Of a stretch of DNA of 64,000 nt, positions 50,106 to 57,842 are shown piece after piece. The notes under the pieces are model-generated. The model did not search any database. It saw nothing but the letters and a program-made list of their open reading frames with translations, and was not told the origin of the DNA. The stretch is from Thermatribacter sp048814795 (lineage in GTDB: Bacteria > Atribacterota > Atribacteria > Atribacterales > Thermatribacteraceae). The stretch covers positions 2,046,001-2,110,000 of the forward strand of contig CP184673.1 in the NCBI GenBank assembly GCA_048814795.1. Direction: 5' to 3'. A program made the position numbers and the translations under genes. The first letter of the stretch is position 1, and each line of letters opens with the position of its first letter.

Positions 50106-50507
50106 CTATTTCCTGGCTTTGGTTTGTAGCTTATTCAAAAACTTTTCACGATTGATTACAAACCTTTCCAGCCGGCCTTCTCCAATCTTTTCAACTTCAT
50201 CAAAAGCTTCCGCCTCAAAAACTAACTTATTTCTGTATATCTCTACCAGGGTAGCACGCACTGTTACCTTCATCCCCTTAGGCGTAGCAGCCACATGACT
50301 CACGCTCACCCGGGTACCCACACTGATATAACCTTCAGGGAGATGGTTTTTAACCGCCTGATGAGCTGCGTTATCCATAAGCGAAACCAGCATAGGAGTA
50401 GCAAAAGCGGGAACCATATTCGGGTCGAAGCGATCAGCACTATTTTCATCATTCACCGTCGTTTCCACAACACCCGTCAGACCCACTCTCAGCTCACTGG
50501 ATCTCAT
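50106..50507 (-). CDS. Hot-dog-fold thioesterase, FlK (fluoroacetyl-CoA thioesterase)-like
   Basis: About 133 residues from ATG 50507. Family features: GLTGVVETTVNDENSADRF, PAFATPMLVSLMDNAAHQAV, GYISVGTRVSVSHVAATPKG and VFEAEAFDEVEKIGEGRLER. Acts on a small acyl-CoA; substrate unknown and the fluoroacetate specificity of FlK need not apply. ATG 50507 has GGAGG upstream and lies inside the last 14 bp of ftsH. The open frame runs further upstream but without a ribosome site. Confidence 0.85.
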   Translation of the reverse strand: MRSSELRVGLTGVVETTVNDENSADRFDPNMVPAFATPMLVSLMDNAAHQAVKNHLPEGYISVGTRVSVSHVAATPKGMKVTVRATLVEIYRNKLVFEAEAFDEVEKIGEGRLERFVINREKFLNKLQTKARK

Positions 50508-52419
50508 CGGTAGACTTTCCTCCTCTTTCTTGCAGGTTATCTTCAGGAATTTCCTTATTATCTTTATATTCTGAAACTTCTTCCTTCTGACCATTGGAAA
50601 CAGCGTTGTCAGGAAGCTGCAAAATGCGGTCAATGTCTTTTCTATCAAGAACTTCTCTTTCTACGAGCTCTAGGGCAAGACTATCAAGCTTATCACGGTA
50701 ATCAGTGAGAATAGAGCGAGCTTGCTGATAGGCTCGATCAATTAAAGCCCTCACTTCTTTATCAATGGCGTAAGCGATTTCTTCACTGTAGTTGCGGTCC
50801 TCAGCAATATCCTTACCCAGAAAAACTTCTTTATGTCTTCTACCCAGAGTTAGCGGACCAAGAATTTCACTCATACCGTACTCACAAACCATCTCTCGAG
50901 CAATTTCAGTAGCTTTTCTCAGGTCATCATGAGCGCCAGTGGTGATATCATTAAAAACCAGCTCCTCAGCGACTCGACCTCCCAACAGGATGGCAAGCTT
51001 GGTGAGCAGTTCCCGCTTGCTGATTAAATATCTATCTTCAGTGGGAAGCTGCAGGGTATAGCCAAGAGCCGCTCCACCCCTCGGAATAATGGAAATCTTG
51101 TGAACCGGGTCGCTGTTGGGAAGGATTTTAGCCACCAGAGCATGACCTGCCTCATGATAAGCTACAATCTTCTTTTCTCTTTCACTGATAATTACGTTGC
51201 GCCTCTCTGGACCAGCAACCACTTTGTCAATAGCTGCTTCCAGCTCTTCCATTCCAATGACCTCTTTACCCTTGCGGGCCGCAAAAAGAGCAGCTTCATT
51301 CACCAGATTGGCAAGATCCGCTCCCACAAACCCGGGAGTCCTGCGTGCCAAAACTCGAACATCCACATCCTTGGCAATAGGCTTGCCCCGCAAATGCACT
51401 CGCAATATAGCTTCGCGGGCTGCCACATCAGGACGCGGTACAGCAATACGTCTATCGAACCTTCCAGGACGCAAAAGAGCTGGGTCCAGGATATCAGGAC
51501 GATTGGTGGCCGCAATAACTATTACCCCCTCATTGGGATCAAAACCATCCATTTCAACCAGCAACTGGTTAAGGGTTTGCTCCCGCTCATCATGGCCACC
51601 GCCTAAACCCGCTCCCCTATGGCGACCCACTGCGTCAAGCTCGTCAACAAAAACAATGCAGGGGGAATTTCTCTTGGCAGTAGCAAAAAGATCTCTGACT
51701 CTTGCTGCGCCTACACCCACAAACATTTCTACAAAATCCGACCCACTGATGCTGAAAAAGGGTACTCCAGCTTCTCCGGCTACCGCACGTGCCAACAGTG
51801 TCTTGCCAGTGCCTGGCGGTCCATAAAGCAGTACCCCTCTGGGAATACGTGCTCCAATACGCTGAAACTTGCGCGGACTCTTCAAAAAATCTACCACTTC
51901 TTGCAGTTCTTCCTTAACTTCCTCCACACCGGCAACATCCTGAAAAGTAACTTTAACTTTTTCAGGGTTCACCATTTTGGCCCGACTCTTGGCAAAAGAA
52001 GTTACCTTATTTCCTCCCTGAAGCTGCTGCAGGAGAAAAATCCACACCACGATCAAGAGTACGGTGGGGAAAAGGGAACCCAATATTCTCACCCACCAGG
52101 AAGGCTCCGCCGGGGGCTTGGCCTCAATCTCAACATTAGCATTACGCAAAATGCGGATCAGCTCAGGATCTTCAGGGGCATAAGTGGTGAAACGCATACC
52201 ATTATAAAGCTCCCCGTAAATATTGCGGTCCATTATGGTTACCCTTACCACCTGATGCTGATTAACCGCCTCCAAAAACTCGGTGTAGTTCATTACCATA
52301 GGCGGCGCTTCTCTTTGCATAAGAGAAGTAGCCAGCGAAATGATAATAATCAGAAAAAGGAGGTAAAAACCCAGGTTACGGTAAAACCTCCCGTTCGGAT
52401 AATTTGTATTCAATTTCAC
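50494..52419 (-). CDS. ftsH: ATP-dependent zinc metalloprotease FtsH
   Basis: 641 residues. Two N-terminal membrane helices with a periplasmic loop between, AAA+ domain (Walker A GPPGTGKTLLARAVAGEAG, Walker B IVFVDELDAVG, SRH TNRPDILDPALLRPGRFDRR) and the zinc protease site HEAGH with TGAHDDLRKAT. Membrane protein quality control, modulated by HflK/HflC (genes at 2.3-4.1 kb). GTG start. Third gene of the tilS-hpt-ftsH block. Confidence 0.97.
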   Translation of the reverse strand: MKLNTNYPNGRFYRNLGFYLLFLIIIISLATSLMQREAPPMVMNYTEFLEAVNQHQVVRVTIMDRNIYGELYNGMRFTTYAPEDPELIRILRNANVEIEAKPPAEPSWWVRILGSLFPTVLLIVVWIFLLQQLQGGNKVTSFAKSRAKMVNPEKVKVTFQDVAGVEEVKEELQEVVDFLKSPRKFQRIGARIPRGVLLYGPPGTGKTLLARAVAGEAGVPFFSISGSDFVEMFVGVGAARVRDLFATAKRNSPCIVFVDELDAVGRHRGAGLGGGHDEREQTLNQLLVEMDGFDPNEGVIVIAATNRPDILDPALLRPGRFDRRIAVPRPDVAAREAILRVHLRGKPIAKDVDVRVLARRTPGFVGADLANLVNEAALFAARKGKEVIGMEELEAAIDKVVAGPERRNVIISEREKKIVAYHEAGHALVAKILPNSDPVHKISIIPRGGAALGYTLQLPTEDRYLISKRELLTKLAILLGGRVAEELVFNDITTGAHDDLRKATEIAREMVCEYGMSEILGPLTLGRRHKEVFLGKDIAEDRNYSEEIAYAIDKEVRALIDRAYQQARSILTDYRDKLDSLALELVEREVLDRKDIDRILQLPDNAVSNGQKEEVSEYKDNKEIPEDNLQERGGKSTDEIQ

Positions 52420-52428
52420 CGGATCAAC

Positions 52429-53004
52429 TCATCCTCCATTTCTACCCTGTAAATCAGGCTGGTAATATTCTGGTTTTAACACAAAAATAAAGGGATAATT
52501 ACGATATTTCTCAGCGAAATCTAACCCATAGCCCACTACAAAGAGGTTGGGAATTTCAAAACCTATATAATCTATTTTTAAGTTTGAGACCAGGCGCCGC
52601 TCTTTTTTATCAAGCAGGGCACAAACTTTCAGGCTGGCCGGATTTCTGGTGGAAAGGACTTCCAGAAGGTGTTTTAAGGTAAGACCAGTATCCACGATAT
52701 CTTCCACGACTAAAACGTCAACACCAGTAATAGGCTTGTCAAGGTCTTTCAAGATTCGCACCACTCCACTTGATTCCACATCCCCTCCATAACTCGATAT
52801 CGACATAAAATCAACGCTGAGAGGCAGTTTTATATTCCTGATGAGGTCAGCCATAAAAATAAAAGCACCTCGTAAAATGCCCACCACTCGCAATTCTTTA
52901 CCCTGATAATCTCTGGAAATCTGCTCTCCAAGCTCTTTCACTTTCCGCTGAATTTCCTCGCGTGAAATGAGCACTTTTTCAATAAAATCATCGTGTTCAG
53001 ACAT
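52429..53004 (-). CDS. hpt: Hypoxanthine phosphoribosyltransferase
   Basis: About 191 residues. Purine salvage: converts hypoxanthine/guanine and PRPP to IMP/GMP. PRPP-binding motif VLVVEDIVDTGLTLKHLL, ILRGAFIFMADLIR, and YGLDFAEKYRNYPFI. ATG 53004 has GAGG 8 nt upstream; 10 bp after tilS and 10 bp before ftsH. Confidence 0.95.
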   Translation of the reverse strand: MSEHDDFIEKVLISREEIQRKVKELGEQISRDYQGKELRVVGILRGAFIFMADLIRNIKLPLSVDFMSISSYGGDVESSGVVRILKDLDKPITGVDVLVVEDIVDTGLTLKHLLEVLSTRNPASLKVCALLDKKERRLVSNLKIDYIGFEIPNLFVVGYGLDFAEKYRNYPFIFVLKPEYYQPDLQGRNGG

Positions 53005-53014
53005 AGCAACTACC

Positions 53015-54394
53015 TCACACCTTACAAAGTATAAAGAGCACACGCTTGCTATTTTCCTTAACCTTCACCCGTTCGTCAAGTGCAATCCCGGGAATCCAGG
53101 CTATCTTTTCTGCATCACAAAAAAAAGGCAAGCTCCTTCGCCACTCCCAGACAACGCCCATTTTTTGAAAAAGCTCCTTTACCTTTGTTTCCTTACCTCG
53201 ATAGACCATTCTATCTCCAGAACGGAAATTTCGCACGCAAACAGGAAAACGCAGGCTATCAAAATCCAGAACCGCGCTCCAGCAACCAGGTTTCTCCTGA
53301 ATCTCGCTATCCAGATTCCCCTTATCCACCAATTTGCTCTCTATGTGTAAACCCAGGTCCTCAAAAAAAGTCTTGCCAGGAACCTCTAAAGAACGTTCCC
53401 AGTCGGGATAAGAGAGCAAAGGAAGAGAAATCGGACTACCAAAGATCTTCCCTTCTTTTATAAAAATTTCAAATTTACCCGGCAAACTCATTTTGCCTCT
53501 GCCCCTTTTTATTAAACGCACCAGAGCTTTTAAGTGTTCCTGACTTATCTCCTGAAGATCGCCTCTTACTTCCTTTATAAAAAATCTTACCGCGTCAAAT
53601 AGCAAAGCGGGAGGTAAATCGAGCAAAGCGCTCAAAGGAAGTGCCACCAGATCCCCCCTCCGTTCAATGGGGAGAGAAATCTTCGATTCTCTTTCTTCAG
53701 CAATCCTCTGCACGTTTTCAGCCAGGCGGAACAGTGCTTTTTGAAAATCAGGGTTAAAGACCTCTTCCAGAAAGGGCATCACTAAATGCCGCACCCGGTT
53801 CCTGAAAAAAGTCAACCTGAAATTAGAGCTATCTTCGATAAAGGGAATTCCTTCTTCATTCAAAAATTCAAGTATTTCTTTCCTCTCCACAAAAAGAAGG
53901 GGGCGGATGTATCTGCCAGAAGCAGGTTGCATCCCCTTTAAGCCGTCCAGGCCACAGCCCCTTATAATGTTCATCAACAAAGTCTCCGCCTGATCACCAA
54001 GGTTGTGTCCAAGGGCCACCACATTGGACCCGGTTTCGGCGGAAACCCGTTCAATAACTTCATAACGAACCCGGCGAGCAACTTCTTCAAGTGAACCTTT
54101 CTCCCGTTCCCAGAGCCTCAAAACCCTTCTCCTTACCACCACAATTGGCAACCGGCGTTCCAGGGCCCAGTTCACGCAAAAATGCTCGTCTCTCAGAGCT
54201 TCCTCTCCCCGCAAACCATGGTTGAGATGCAAAAGCAGCAGTTCGAAACCTTTTTGTTTCTGGATACGACGGAGGGTTTCAGCCAGAGCTACTGAATCGG
54301 GACCTCCAGAAAAGGCAACCAGGACTCTGTCCCCGGGGTTGATAAGTGAGTAAAGGTCTATGAAACGGGAAACTCGCTCTACCAAATTCGACAC
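53015..54394 (-). CDS. tilS: tRNA(Ile)-lysidine synthase TilS
   Basis: 459 residues. Modifies C34 of tRNA-Ile(CAU) to lysidine. PP-loop VAFSGGPDSVALAETL, LLLHLNHGLRGEEALRDEHF, GHNLGDQAETLLMNIIRG, and a C-terminal TilS domain (FRSGDRMVYRGKETKVKELF). GTG start with no clear ribosome site. First of tilS-hpt-ftsH, an order also found in Bacillus. Confidence 0.95.
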   Translation of the reverse strand: MSNLVERVSRFIDLYSLINPGDRVLVAFSGGPDSVALAETLRRIQKQKGFELLLLHLNHGLRGEEALRDEHFCVNWALERRLPIVVVRRRVLRLWEREKGSLEEVARRVRYEVIERVSAETGSNVVALGHNLGDQAETLLMNIIRGCGLDGLKGMQPASGRYIRPLLFVERKEILEFLNEEGIPFIEDSSNFRLTFFRNRVRHLVMPFLEEVFNPDFQKALFRLAENVQRIAEERESKISLPIERRGDLVALPLSALLDLPPALLFDAVRFFIKEVRGDLQEISQEHLKALVRLIKRGRGKMSLPGKFEIFIKEGKIFGSPISLPLLSYPDWERSLEVPGKTFFEDLGLHIESKLVDKGNLDSEIQEKPGCWSAVLDFDSLRFPVCVRNFRSGDRMVYRGKETKVKELFQKMGVVWEWRRSLPFFCDAEKIAWIPGIALDERVKVKENSKRVLFILCKV

Positions 54395-54424
54395 AGGACA
54401 CCAGATTGAAAGGCCAAAATAATA

Positions 54425-54501
54425 TGGTGGCGGTGCAGGGATTCGAACCCCGGACGCTCCGGGTATGAGCCGGATGCTCTAACCATCTGAGCTACACCGC
54501 C
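54425..54501 (-). tRNA. tRNA-Met (CAT)
   Basis: 77 nt with encoded CCA. Acceptor GGCGGTG/CACCGCC, D-arm TAGCTCAGATGG, anticodon loop CTCATAC (CAT), T-arm GGTTCGAATCC. It closely resembles Firmicutes elongator tRNA-Met. It lies 30 bp upstream of tilS. Ile2 (CAT, lysidine-modified) is the alternative reading. Confidence 0.95.
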
Positions 54502-54785
54502 ACAGGCATATATTATATCCTCATACACCAAAGATGACAAGAGCCTGCATTAGTTGCAAGTTAATCTCTTTCTCTATCAATTTCAGAGATATTTTTGCTT
54601 CTTATTTTATCACCTGAGAATACCAGTGAGGAAACTTTGCCACCCGGAATGCAACACGAGTCTTGCTTATCCAAAATAAGTCTTGCTCTCAACTTCAACA
54701 CAAAACTGTGCAACTCCGAACGAATGACCAGCAAACCAATTCTCACCGAACATGTGCATAATCTCTTCAAACATAAAGTTCCAGA
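54502..54785 (-). other. Spacer between tRNA-Met and superoxide reductase
   Basis: No established gene. It holds a 35-codon minus-strand frame (54667-54774) starting 11 bp after the superoxide reductase stop, listed separately. Confidence 0.4.
54667..54774 (-). CDS. Possible 35-residue peptide downstream of superoxide reductase
   Basis: Reads MFEEIMHMFGENWFAGHSFG then VAQFCVEVESKTYFG. Rich in Met, His, Phe and Glu, not like random shadow sequence. Only a weak ribosome site (GGAA). No family recognised; may be chance. Confidence 0.3.
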   Translation of the reverse strand: MFEEIMHMFGENWFAGHSFGVAQFCVEVESKTYFG

Positions 54786-55133
54786 TTACTCAAGCGCCAC
54801 AAACTCTTCCCATCCTCCATGAATGTTGCAAAAAACCAGTACAAAAATACCCTCAAACTCGTCCACGTTGACATGTACACTAACCACAGGAAAACTAATG
54901 GTTGGGGTGAAATTGAAGGTGGCAATGTGAGAAAGTTGTCGGTTTCTTTTGTGCAACCCCAAAAGCTGAATGCAGGTGATATAGTGTTCCAGGGTGTTGG
55001 GATGAGGGGTTTTCTTCCCCACCGTTACCTTTACTATGGGACAGCTACACTGAGCACACTTTTCTATTTCCACTGCAGGAAGATGTTTCTCCCACCCCGG
55101 GGCATCTTTCTGTAAAAGTTCTCCAAAACGCAT
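54786..55133 (-). CDS. Superoxide reductase (neelaredoxin, class II)
   Basis: About 115 residues. Reduces superoxide to peroxide at a mononuclear iron site. Ligands visible: EKHLPAVE (His), HPNTLEHYI (two His), and FCNIHGGW (Cys and His), the complete 4-His/1-Cys set. The N-terminal desulforedoxin domain of class I enzymes is absent. ATG 55133 follows GGAGG by 8 nt. Divergent from ttuA. Works with the flavodiiron protein, ferritin and OsmC further on in oxidative defence. Confidence 0.92.
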   Translation of the reverse strand: MRFGELLQKDAPGWEKHLPAVEIEKCAQCSCPIVKVTVGKKTPHPNTLEHYITCIQLLGLHKRNRQLSHIATFNFTPTISFPVVSVHVNVDEFEGIFVLVFCNIHGGWEEFVALE

Positions 55134-55155
55134 TTTTATCACCTCCTACCTTTCT

Positions 55156-55184
55156 ATGGTAATTCTTTCCATTTTAGAAAGCAA
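55156..55184 (-). promoter_or_regulatory. Promoter of superoxide reductase gene
   Basis: TTGCTT (55184-55179), 17 bp, TACCAT (55161-55156). Confidence 0.45.
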
Positions 55185-55241
55185 TCGTTTTAAAAAAGCA
55201 GGCTTTATGATAGATTGATAAAATAAAAGGGGTGAGCTTTT

Positions 55242-56162
55242 TTGAAGTGTACCCGGTGCAAAAAAGAAGCAATAATGAAGCTGAAAAGGCATAACTCCTC
55301 CTTTTGCCCTGAGTGTTTCGACCTTTTCTTCAGCCGCCAGGTTGAACAGGCTATAAAGAAAAACCGCATGTTCAGCAGAGAAGAAACGGTATTGCTTGGA
55401 GTATCCGGAGGCAAGGACAGCATGAGCCTCTGGTTTTACCTGCAGCAAGCCGGCTACAAAGTGCAGGCTGTTCACTTTGACCTGGGTATGGGAGAATATT
55501 CCCTGCGCTCCAGAAAAATAGTGGAAGACTTCTCAGCAAAACATCAGCTTTCGCTTGAAGTTATTGAAGTAAAGTCTTTAATCGAATACTCAATTCCGGA
55601 AATAACTCAGAAGGTACGCAACCGTCCCTCCTGTTCGGTGTGCGGAATGATCAAAAGACACCTCCTCAACCGCTATGCCTGGGATAATCGCTTCTCCGTT
55701 TATGCTACCGGTCACAACCTTGACGATGAAGCAGCAACCTTGCTTGGTAACATCCTGCACTGGCAGGACAGCTACTTAGCACATCAGAGCCCGGTTTTAC
55801 CCAGCCCCCACCCCAAAATGGTGCGTAAGGTGAAACCCTTCTATACATTAACCGAAGAAGAAATCCGCTGGTATGCAAAGCTCCATGATATTCCTTTCAT
55901 AGAGGAGCGCTGTCCCCTCTCCAAAAGAGCAAAAAGCTTTCAATACAAAGAAGCTCTCGATTTTCTGGAAGAAAAATCTCCAGGCACCAAGCACATGTTC
56001 TTGTTGGGTTTTCTGGAGAGAAGAGATAAATATTTTGCCAGCAATCAGGAAGAAGTCAAACTCACCGAGTGTTCACGTTGTGGAATGCCCACAACACTCG
56101 AGGTTTGTTCTTTCTGCCGCCTCATGGAAAGGCTCAATTCTCAAAGAGAAAGGAGAGAGTAA
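55242..56162 (+). CDS. ttuA: tRNA-5-methyluridine(54) 2-sulfurtransferase TtuA
   Basis: 306 residues. Thiolates T54 of tRNAs, which stabilises them at high temperature. N-terminal zinc finger CTRCKKEA...CPEC, PP-loop LGVSGGKDSMSLW, Fe-S cysteines near SCSVCGMIKRH and ERCPLSK, GHNLDDEAATLLGN, and C-terminal zinc finger CSRCGMPTTLEVCSFC. TTG start after GGGGTGAG. TtuA is found mostly in thermophiles, the clearest temperature hint in the window. Confidence 0.92.
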   Translation: MKCTRCKKEAIMKLKRHNSSFCPECFDLFFSRQVEQAIKKNRMFSREETVLLGVSGGKDSMSLWFYLQQAGYKVQAVHFDLGMGEYSLRSRKIVEDFSAKHQLSLEVIEVKSLIEYSIPEITQKVRNRPSCSVCGMIKRHLLNRYAWDNRFSVYATGHNLDDEAATLLGNILHWQDSYLAHQSPVLPSPHPKMVRKVKPFYTLTEEEIRWYAKLHDIPFIEERCPLSKRAKSFQYKEALDFLEEKSPGTKHMFLLGFLERRDKYFASNQEEVKLTECSRCGMPTTLEVCSFCRLMERLNSQRERRE

Positions 56163-56166
56163 AGCA

Positions 56167-57369
56167 ATGCTGGTTATGGCAGTTAACAGTGGTGGTTCTT
56201 CCATCAAATATGAAATTTTCGATATTCAGGAAAACAGCTTCCGCTCTCTTCTCAAAGGAAACTTGAAGCGTCTTTACCGAGAAGACGCTTATTTAGAGCA
56301 AAAAACGGCCGATGGTAAAACTGTCAAAAAAGAGATTCCCCATGCCGACCATGAAAAAGGCCTAAAATTTATCGTGGAAGAGCTCAATTCTCCCCAAAGC
56401 GTCATTCAAGACATCTCCGCTCTGGAAGCAGTGGGTATAAAACTCATCAACGGAGGTAAAGAATTCACTTCAACCTGTTTTATCGATCAAAAAGTTATCG
56501 AAGCTTTACAAAATTATTCTTCGGTCACCATGGTGCACAACCCCCCGGCGTTGCTGGCTATAGAAATTTTCAGAAAAATTCTGCCCCACACTCCTCTGGT
56601 AGGAGTCTTTGAAACCACTTTTCACAGGAGCATTCCAGAAGCTCACCGAGTCTACGGCCTTCCCTGGGAGCTGTGCCAAAAACATGGGATAGAGAAGCTG
56701 GGCTTTCACGGAAACTCCCACCGCTACATTGCAGAGAGAATCCAAAAGCTCACCACCCTGAACAAAAAGGTAATTTCCTGTCACTTAGGAAGTGGCTGTA
56801 GCGTTTGCGCCATTAAAAATGGCAAATCTTTCGACATTTCAAGTGGCTTTACTCCACAATCGGGAACCATCATGTCCACCCGTCCCGGAGATTTCGATCC
56901 CCAGGTCATCACCTTCCTGCAGGAAAAAGAGGGTTTTACTCCCCAGGAAATAGATCAGCTCCTAACTCGAAAATCTGGCCTTCTGGCCATTTCTGGAAAA
57001 TCCGCAGAGATGTGGGAACTGGAAAAACTCGCTGTAGAAGAGAAGGACAGGAGAGCCAAGCTGGCTATAGAGGTGTTTGTATATCAGGTCAAAAAATATA
57101 TCGGGGCCTTTTTTGCACTTATGAATGGAATAGACGCGCTGGTCTTTACCGGAGGAATTGGCGAAAATGCCCCTGCGGTCAGGGAACGTATTTCTTCCAA
57201 CCTCGATGCGTTAGGAATCACCATTGACCAGGAGAAAAACAGACACACGATTGGCCAGGAAGGAAAAATAAGCTCGCCAGAGAGTAAAGCTGAAGTGTGG
57301 GTTATTCCCACCAACGAAGAACTGATGGTAGCCAGGGAAGTTTATGGCCTGCTAAAAAAACAAAAATAA
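56167..57369 (+). CDS. Acetate kinase homologue with altered active-site residues
   Basis: About 400 residues, the standard length. Acetokinase fold: VNSGGSSIKYEIFD, FHGNSHRYIAERI, CHLGSGCSVCAIKNGK, FTPQSGTIMSTRPGDFDP, FTGGIGENAPAVRERI and TNEELMVAREV. However, the segment matching GHRVVHGG is GIKLINGG (Arg to Lys at about residue 92), and the one matching FDTAFH is FETTFH (Asp to Glu, about 149); both positions are catalytic in characterised acetate kinases. It may use another acyl substrate. GGAGAG precedes ATG 56167. Between ttuA and a C_GCAxxG_C_C gene. Confidence 0.88.
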   Translation: MLVMAVNSGGSSIKYEIFDIQENSFRSLLKGNLKRLYREDAYLEQKTADGKTVKKEIPHADHEKGLKFIVEELNSPQSVIQDISALEAVGIKLINGGKEFTSTCFIDQKVIEALQNYSSVTMVHNPPALLAIEIFRKILPHTPLVGVFETTFHRSIPEAHRVYGLPWELCQKHGIEKLGFHGNSHRYIAERIQKLTTLNKKVISCHLGSGCSVCAIKNGKSFDISSGFTPQSGTIMSTRPGDFDPQVITFLQEKEGFTPQEIDQLLTRKSGLLAISGKSAEMWELEKLAVEEKDRRAKLAIEVFVYQVKKYIGAFFALMNGIDALVFTGGIGENAPAVRERISSNLDALGITIDQEKNRHTIGQEGKISSPESKAEVWVIPTNEELMVAREVYGLLKKQK

Positions 57370-57380
57370 GGAGGGACTTT

Positions 57381-57809
57381 ATGAAAAGCGCTGGAGACTT
57401 TCACAATCTGGGCTTCAACTGTTGCGAATCGGTGCTGCTGGGAGCAAGCGAATTCTTAGGGGTAACCAGCGAGTTCATTCCCAAAATAGCTACTGGTTTC
57501 GGGGGAGGAATAGGACACACTGGAAGAGTATGTGGTGCAGTGACCGGAGCAGTTATGGCACTGGGCATAAAGTATGGAAGAACTTCTCCCCGGGATAAAC
57601 ACACCCGGGACCAGCTTTACCTTAAAACCGAAAACTTTCTAAAAGATGTAGAAAAAGAACTGGGCTCACTCAACTGCATAGACCTCATTGGAGTGGCTCT
57701 TAACACTGAAGATGGCCTGCGTGAATATCGGGAAAAAAATTTGAGAGATAAGTGCCACGAAATCATCGAAAAAGTTGAACAAATACTCAAGGCTTACCTC
57801 AAGGAATAG
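57381..57809 (+). CDS. C_GCAxxG_C_C family (redox-active) protein
   Basis: 142 residues. Family motifs: NLGFNCCESVLLGASE, KIATGFGGGIGHTGRVCGAVTGAVMALG, and Cys residues later at LNCIDLIG and DKCHEII. The conserved cysteines suggest redox or metal binding; function of the family is not settled. The ATG has GGAGGG upstream, 11 bp after the kinase gene, so they are co-transcribed. The stop lies inside the terminator palindrome. Confidence 0.88.
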   Translation: MKSAGDFHNLGFNCCESVLLGASEFLGVTSEFIPKIATGFGGGIGHTGRVCGAVTGAVMALGIKYGRTSPRDKHTRDQLYLKTENFLKDVEKELGSLNCIDLIGVALNTEDGLREYREKNLRDKCHEIIEKVEQILKAYLKE

Positions 57810-57836
57810 CTGGTGTTGCAACACCAGCTATTCCTT
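57801..57836. terminator. 36-bp perfect palindrome, bidirectional terminator
   Basis: AAGGAATAGCTGGTGTTG and its exact complement, between two convergent genes. Confidence 0.75.
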
Positions 57837-57842
57837 GTTAAC

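Noticed and set aside
54561..54770. 69-codon minus-strand frame downstream of superoxide reductase
   Set aside because: Wrong frame relative to the more protein-like 35-codon frame, and no ribosome site.
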